Source: a virus | Virus record (IMG/VR): IMGVR_UViG_3300024258_000116 | Span: 1 to 23,964 of that record | Length of the DNA stretch: 23,964 bases | Strand: one strand, 5' to 3' | Part shown: in pieces, positions 21,451-23,964 of the stretch | Layout: the number at the start of each line of letters is the position of its first letter | How positions within the stretch are numbered: position 1 is the stretch's first letter | The notes under the pieces: model-generated | Database searches by the model: none | What the model was told of the DNA's origin: nothing | Seen by the model: only the letters and a program-made list of their open reading frames with translations | Made by a program: the position numbers and the translations under genes

Positions 21451-23515
21451 CGTTACCCCCTACTGAGTCATACATATCTACATTTCCATACGGATCATTA
21501 TCCGCTGTTTGATTGTTATTGGTTTCTTGAGAAACGGCTGGAGCGCTGAACAGATCCACTTGTTGCAATTGATGCTCGATATCATCCCATTGCGCTGGTG
21601 TTTTTAAGTGCAGCTTTTTAGCCCGTGCCGCATGAAGGGCATAGCGTTCTGTGTCTGGAGCTTCGAGTCGTCTGCCAGAGTATTTCTGCCAAACTAGTTT
21701 TTTTCTGTTAGTAGGTGATGGTGCTTTTACTTCACTGTTTAGCTGCTTAAAATAGTCATTCCTAACTGTCTTATAAGCGTGCATCCGCCCTGCCCCATTA
21801 CCCTCCAGCTGTAGCCTTTTATACAGCAGATCCTTTGATTTAAGGGTTCCAATTATATAAACCTTCAACCCATATTTTGATGCTTTTGTCGGCGATTTAT
21901 GATCTATTGATCTTTCGCTGGGCGTTGAAAATATTTCTTTATCAGTTTGATCAGTTGATCCTTTTCCTGCCATGATAAGCACATGAGAATATTTTTTCTT
22001 CATGGCCCTTACCCAGGTATAAACCATGTCGTTTGTACCACCGTCTGATGAGTCGATGGTTAGCGCCTGAGCAAATATGTCAAACCCTTTAACATGCTTG
22101 AATGGCTGGAAGCACAGCTGCTCTAATTCCGTCCATACAGGGTCTTTTATGTCATGGACTACGCCGTATATTTCACCCCAATACACCAGCCAGCTTTCTT
22201 CATTTTTGCCCCATGCCCTGATACAGACAGCAAAGCGATCATCTTGCACATCGATACCTATGGTAATATTTAATCCACCAATCTGCACTTGCATTTCTGG
22301 GTAATCTAACGCCCTTTGCTCAAGCGTTTCAGCTTCTGCATTATTGCTTTCGTATTTATAGGCCAGTGCCAGGCAATTGTTAACAAATGATATCCAGAAG
22401 GTATCTATTCCCTGAGCCAGCTTGTGCTTTGCTTCCAGGTATCTTTCCACCAGTCGTTCCATTCTTGAGCTATTGCCATTTAGATAAATTTCACCTACAC
22501 CGGCATGACCCCTGATGCCTCTGAATTCAGCCGTTGCTTTCCACCCATAATTTTCTGTAAAAACAGCAGACTGAACATTCTTCCATTTTTGTTCGTCATC
22601 CCATATTGACCCACAATGAGGACATACATAGACCGCTGTTTCTGGTTTGCTTCTTCCGTATATTTCATGCACCGTTTCATTGTCTTTATCCCACACTACA
22701 TTATAAAAATCGAGGGGGTGAGACTCTCCACAATCATGGCACGGAATATAAAATTTACTTTTATCAGATTCTTCGTAAGCGGTTTGAATGGCAGATAAAC
22801 CATCTATTGTGGCCGTGCCTCCATAGATAACTTTTCTGTCTTCAACCTGTTTTGTTCGCTCTTCAAAGTTTTTAATCGCATCACCCTGCCCTTTAACATT
22901 GGCGTTTGCATCATCTGGCTCTTCAATGATTGCGACTGTTAACGTCGAGTTTTTACCAGATGCTGGTGAGTTTGATGTGACTAACTTTAAAAACCCACCA
23001 GGAAAGTTACGAAAATTCTTTTTATTACCTGCTTTTCGACTAACACTAACATCAATCTTTCCTTTTAATTTCGGTGTAGCCTTGACTGCTGGTGCCAATT
23101 TTTCCTCAATAAAACCGTCAAATTCCCCCGCCTTAGAAAACATAATTCCTATAGAACATGGGTCAACATCAATCCTTTTCATGACATACCCAATAACTGG
23201 GCCACTAGTCCACGCCTGCTGGCTACATTTCATATTGATTACTTTCCAGACCTCTGGATCGTCGATTGATGCACAAATACCAATTGCCCATGGAATATTC
23301 ATCATATCGAATTTTCCAGCATGATCTGGCGATTCCAGCTTTGTCAGCATTCTATATTTTTCGTTCCATTCTCTGGTGCTAATATCTTCAGGAGGCGACC
23401 ATTTTTTCAAAGCCTTCCTCATCCTCGTCCTCATCGTCTGACGAGTATTCAGCCAGGCGGGCGAGGACGGGGTTTGTAAGACCCTGAAGCTCCTTGAGTT
23501 CACAATCGAGTTCAT
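21437..23515 (-). CDS. Terminase large subunit (GpA family)
   Basis: This encodes 692 residues from ATG 23515 (AGAG 6 bases upstream); ATG 23422 preceded by GAGG is a shorter alternative, since the first 30 residues lie inside the small-subunit gene and look unconserved. The ATPase opens TREWNEKYRML, and the P-loop region is MKCSQQAWTSG at 95-105. The Walker B-like strand is LTVAIIEEPDDA near 192-203. A zinc-finger pair Cys259/Cys262 and Cys298/Cys301 follows. The nuclease begins ITIGIDVQDDRFAV near 417-430 with Asp422. The closing motif that usually reads EALD is YALH here. The product cuts concatemers and pumps DNA into the head. Confidence 0.93.
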   Translation of the reverse strand: MNSIVNSRSFRVLQTPSSPAWLNTRQTMRTRMRKALKKWSPPEDISTREWNEKYRMLTKLESPDHAGKFDMMNIPWAIGICASIDDPEVWKVINMKCSQQAWTSGPVIGYVMKRIDVDPCSIGIMFSKAGEFDGFIEEKLAPAVKATPKLKGKIDVSVSRKAGNKKNFRNFPGGFLKLVTSNSPASGKNSTLTVAIIEEPDDANANVKGQGDAIKNFEERTKQVEDRKVIYGGTATIDGLSAIQTAYEESDKSKFYIPCHDCGESHPLDFYNVVWDKDNETVHEIYGRSKPETAVYVCPHCGSIWDDEQKWKNVQSAVFTENYGWKATAEFRGIRGHAGVGEIYLNGNSSRMERLVERYLEAKHKLAQGIDTFWISFVNNCLALAYKYESNNAEAETLEQRALDYPEMQVQIGGLNITIGIDVQDDRFAVCIRAWGKNEESWLVYWGEIYGVVHDIKDPVWTELEQLCFQPFKHVKGFDIFAQALTIDSSDGGTNDMVYTWVRAMKKKYSHVLIMAGKGSTDQTDKEIFSTPSERSIDHKSPTKASKYGLKVYIIGTLKSKDLLYKRLQLEGNGAGRMHAYKTVRNDYFKQLNSEVKAPSPTNRKKLVWQKYSGRRLEAPDTERYALHAARAKKLHLKTPAQWDDIEHQLQQVDLFSAPAVSQETNNNQTADNDPYGNVDMYDSVGGNDGWL

Positions 23516-23885
23516 AGTTTCTCTTTAAATGTTTTTTTAATTTTCTGGCCAATCGCATCAGTTCAGATCGAGCTGAAAGAATGACACTTTCAAGAGCCCA
23601 CTCGGCATCATCAGCCATCACATACATCCCTGATTTTTCCGCCAGCTCTAACTCTTTTAAATCTCCATTTAATCTATCCAGCCTATCCTTTGCCGACTCT
23701 CTCTGATAACCGGAAGACACAAACTGAACTCGCCACTCAATCACATCCTGAGTGTCATATTCATTTGACTTACCTCGACCAGCATCAACCTTAATTGGCA
23801 TTCCTTTGTCCTGCCAATCGGTCAAAGTTCGCTCACTAACCCCGATGATTTCAGACAATTCCTTTTTGTTAACCACTCGACCCAT
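23388..23885 (-). CDS. Terminase small subunit (Nu1-like)
   Basis: This encodes 165 residues from ATG 23885; the open frame continues upstream to 23945, but the Nu1 similarity starts at VNKKEL, and no better ribosome site is seen further up. The winged helix-turn-helix (VNKKELSEIIGVSERTLTDW then QDKGMPIKVDAGRGKSNEYD, VIEWRV) recognises the packaging site. The middle is a charged helix (RLNGDLKELELAEKSGMYV), as in lambda Nu1. The C-terminus is very acidic (YSSDDEDEDEEGFEKMVAS). It overlaps the large subunit and pairs with it. Confidence 0.88.
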   Translation of the reverse strand: MGRVVNKKELSEIIGVSERTLTDWQDKGMPIKVDAGRGKSNEYDTQDVIEWRVQFVSSGYQRESAKDRLDRLNGDLKELELAEKSGMYVMADDAEWALESVILSARSELMRLARKLKKHLKRNYELDCELKELQGLTNPVLARLAEYSSDDEDEDEEGFEKMVAS

Positions 23886-23964
23886 CAGTAAACAACTAAC
23901 CAATGAAAGAGTAAGGAAGTCCATAGGCAAACTAAATCTGCACAAAACCCACGAGTCTTATGCC
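23886..23964. other. Region upstream of the terminase, cos candidate area
   Basis: In lambda-type phages the packaging site lies just before the small terminase gene. These 79 bases show no convincing Nu1-binding repeats or promoter by eye, so only the position suggests cos. The window ends here. Confidence 0.2.

Noticed and set aside
1-23964. CRISPR arrays, tRNA or rRNA genes
   Set aside because: No regularly spaced direct repeats and no recognisable cloverleaf or rRNA sequence were seen on either strand.

Overview
The window is the late (structural) half of a lambda-type siphophage, most likely an integrated prophage of a proteobacterium. No host marker allows a closer placement. Base composition looks moderate, in the 40s of percent GC by eye, with several AT-richer islands. 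Almost every gene lies on the minus strand, so transcription runs from right to left. Genes abut or overlap by ATGA, TAATG or a few bases, as expected of one long late operon.

Layout from right to left. (a) 23885-21154: packaging genes, namely a Nu1-like small terminase, a GpA-type large terminase and a Mor/C-family transcription activator that overlaps the terminase end. (b) 21140-14208: a roughly 7-kb cassette bounded by two near-identical interrupted palindromes. It holds two paralogous membrane proteins with a frameshifted small gene between them, three more small genes (two with membrane segments), a 1376-residue fibre, two small fibre-associated proteins, and one AT-rich membrane-protein gene on the opposite strand with its own promoter-like sequence. 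(c) 14184-9129: head genes in lambda order, namely gpW-like, portal, S49 protease with a nested scaffold start, decoration protein D, major capsid protein E, a small FI-position protein and an FII-like joining protein. (d) 9129-3428: tail genes, namely gpZ-like, two terminator-like proteins, the tube protein, the G/GT chaperone pair with a probable -1 frameshift, and the tape measure. (e) 3426-873: two small tail-tip proteins and a tail-tip/fibre protein ending in BspA-like leucine-rich repeats. (f) 826-175: two small accessory genes, a secreted protein with a duplicated domain and a membrane protein. (g) 1-190: non-phage DNA containing the N-terminal part of a tyrosine recombinase reading in the opposite direction, so the phage/host (or rearrangement) junction lies near 175-190.

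The parts that stand out are as follows. The fibre/membrane cassette splits the usual terminase-gpW-portal order. Its two palindromic borders sit at the same distance from -10-like boxes facing the downstream late genes. The Mor/C-like activator gene immediately precedes the first palindrome. Together these suggest, by inference, a late-gene switch in which the activator acts at the palindromes. There is no identifiable endolysin, integrase, transposase or repressor in the window. The early region would lie beyond the right edge.
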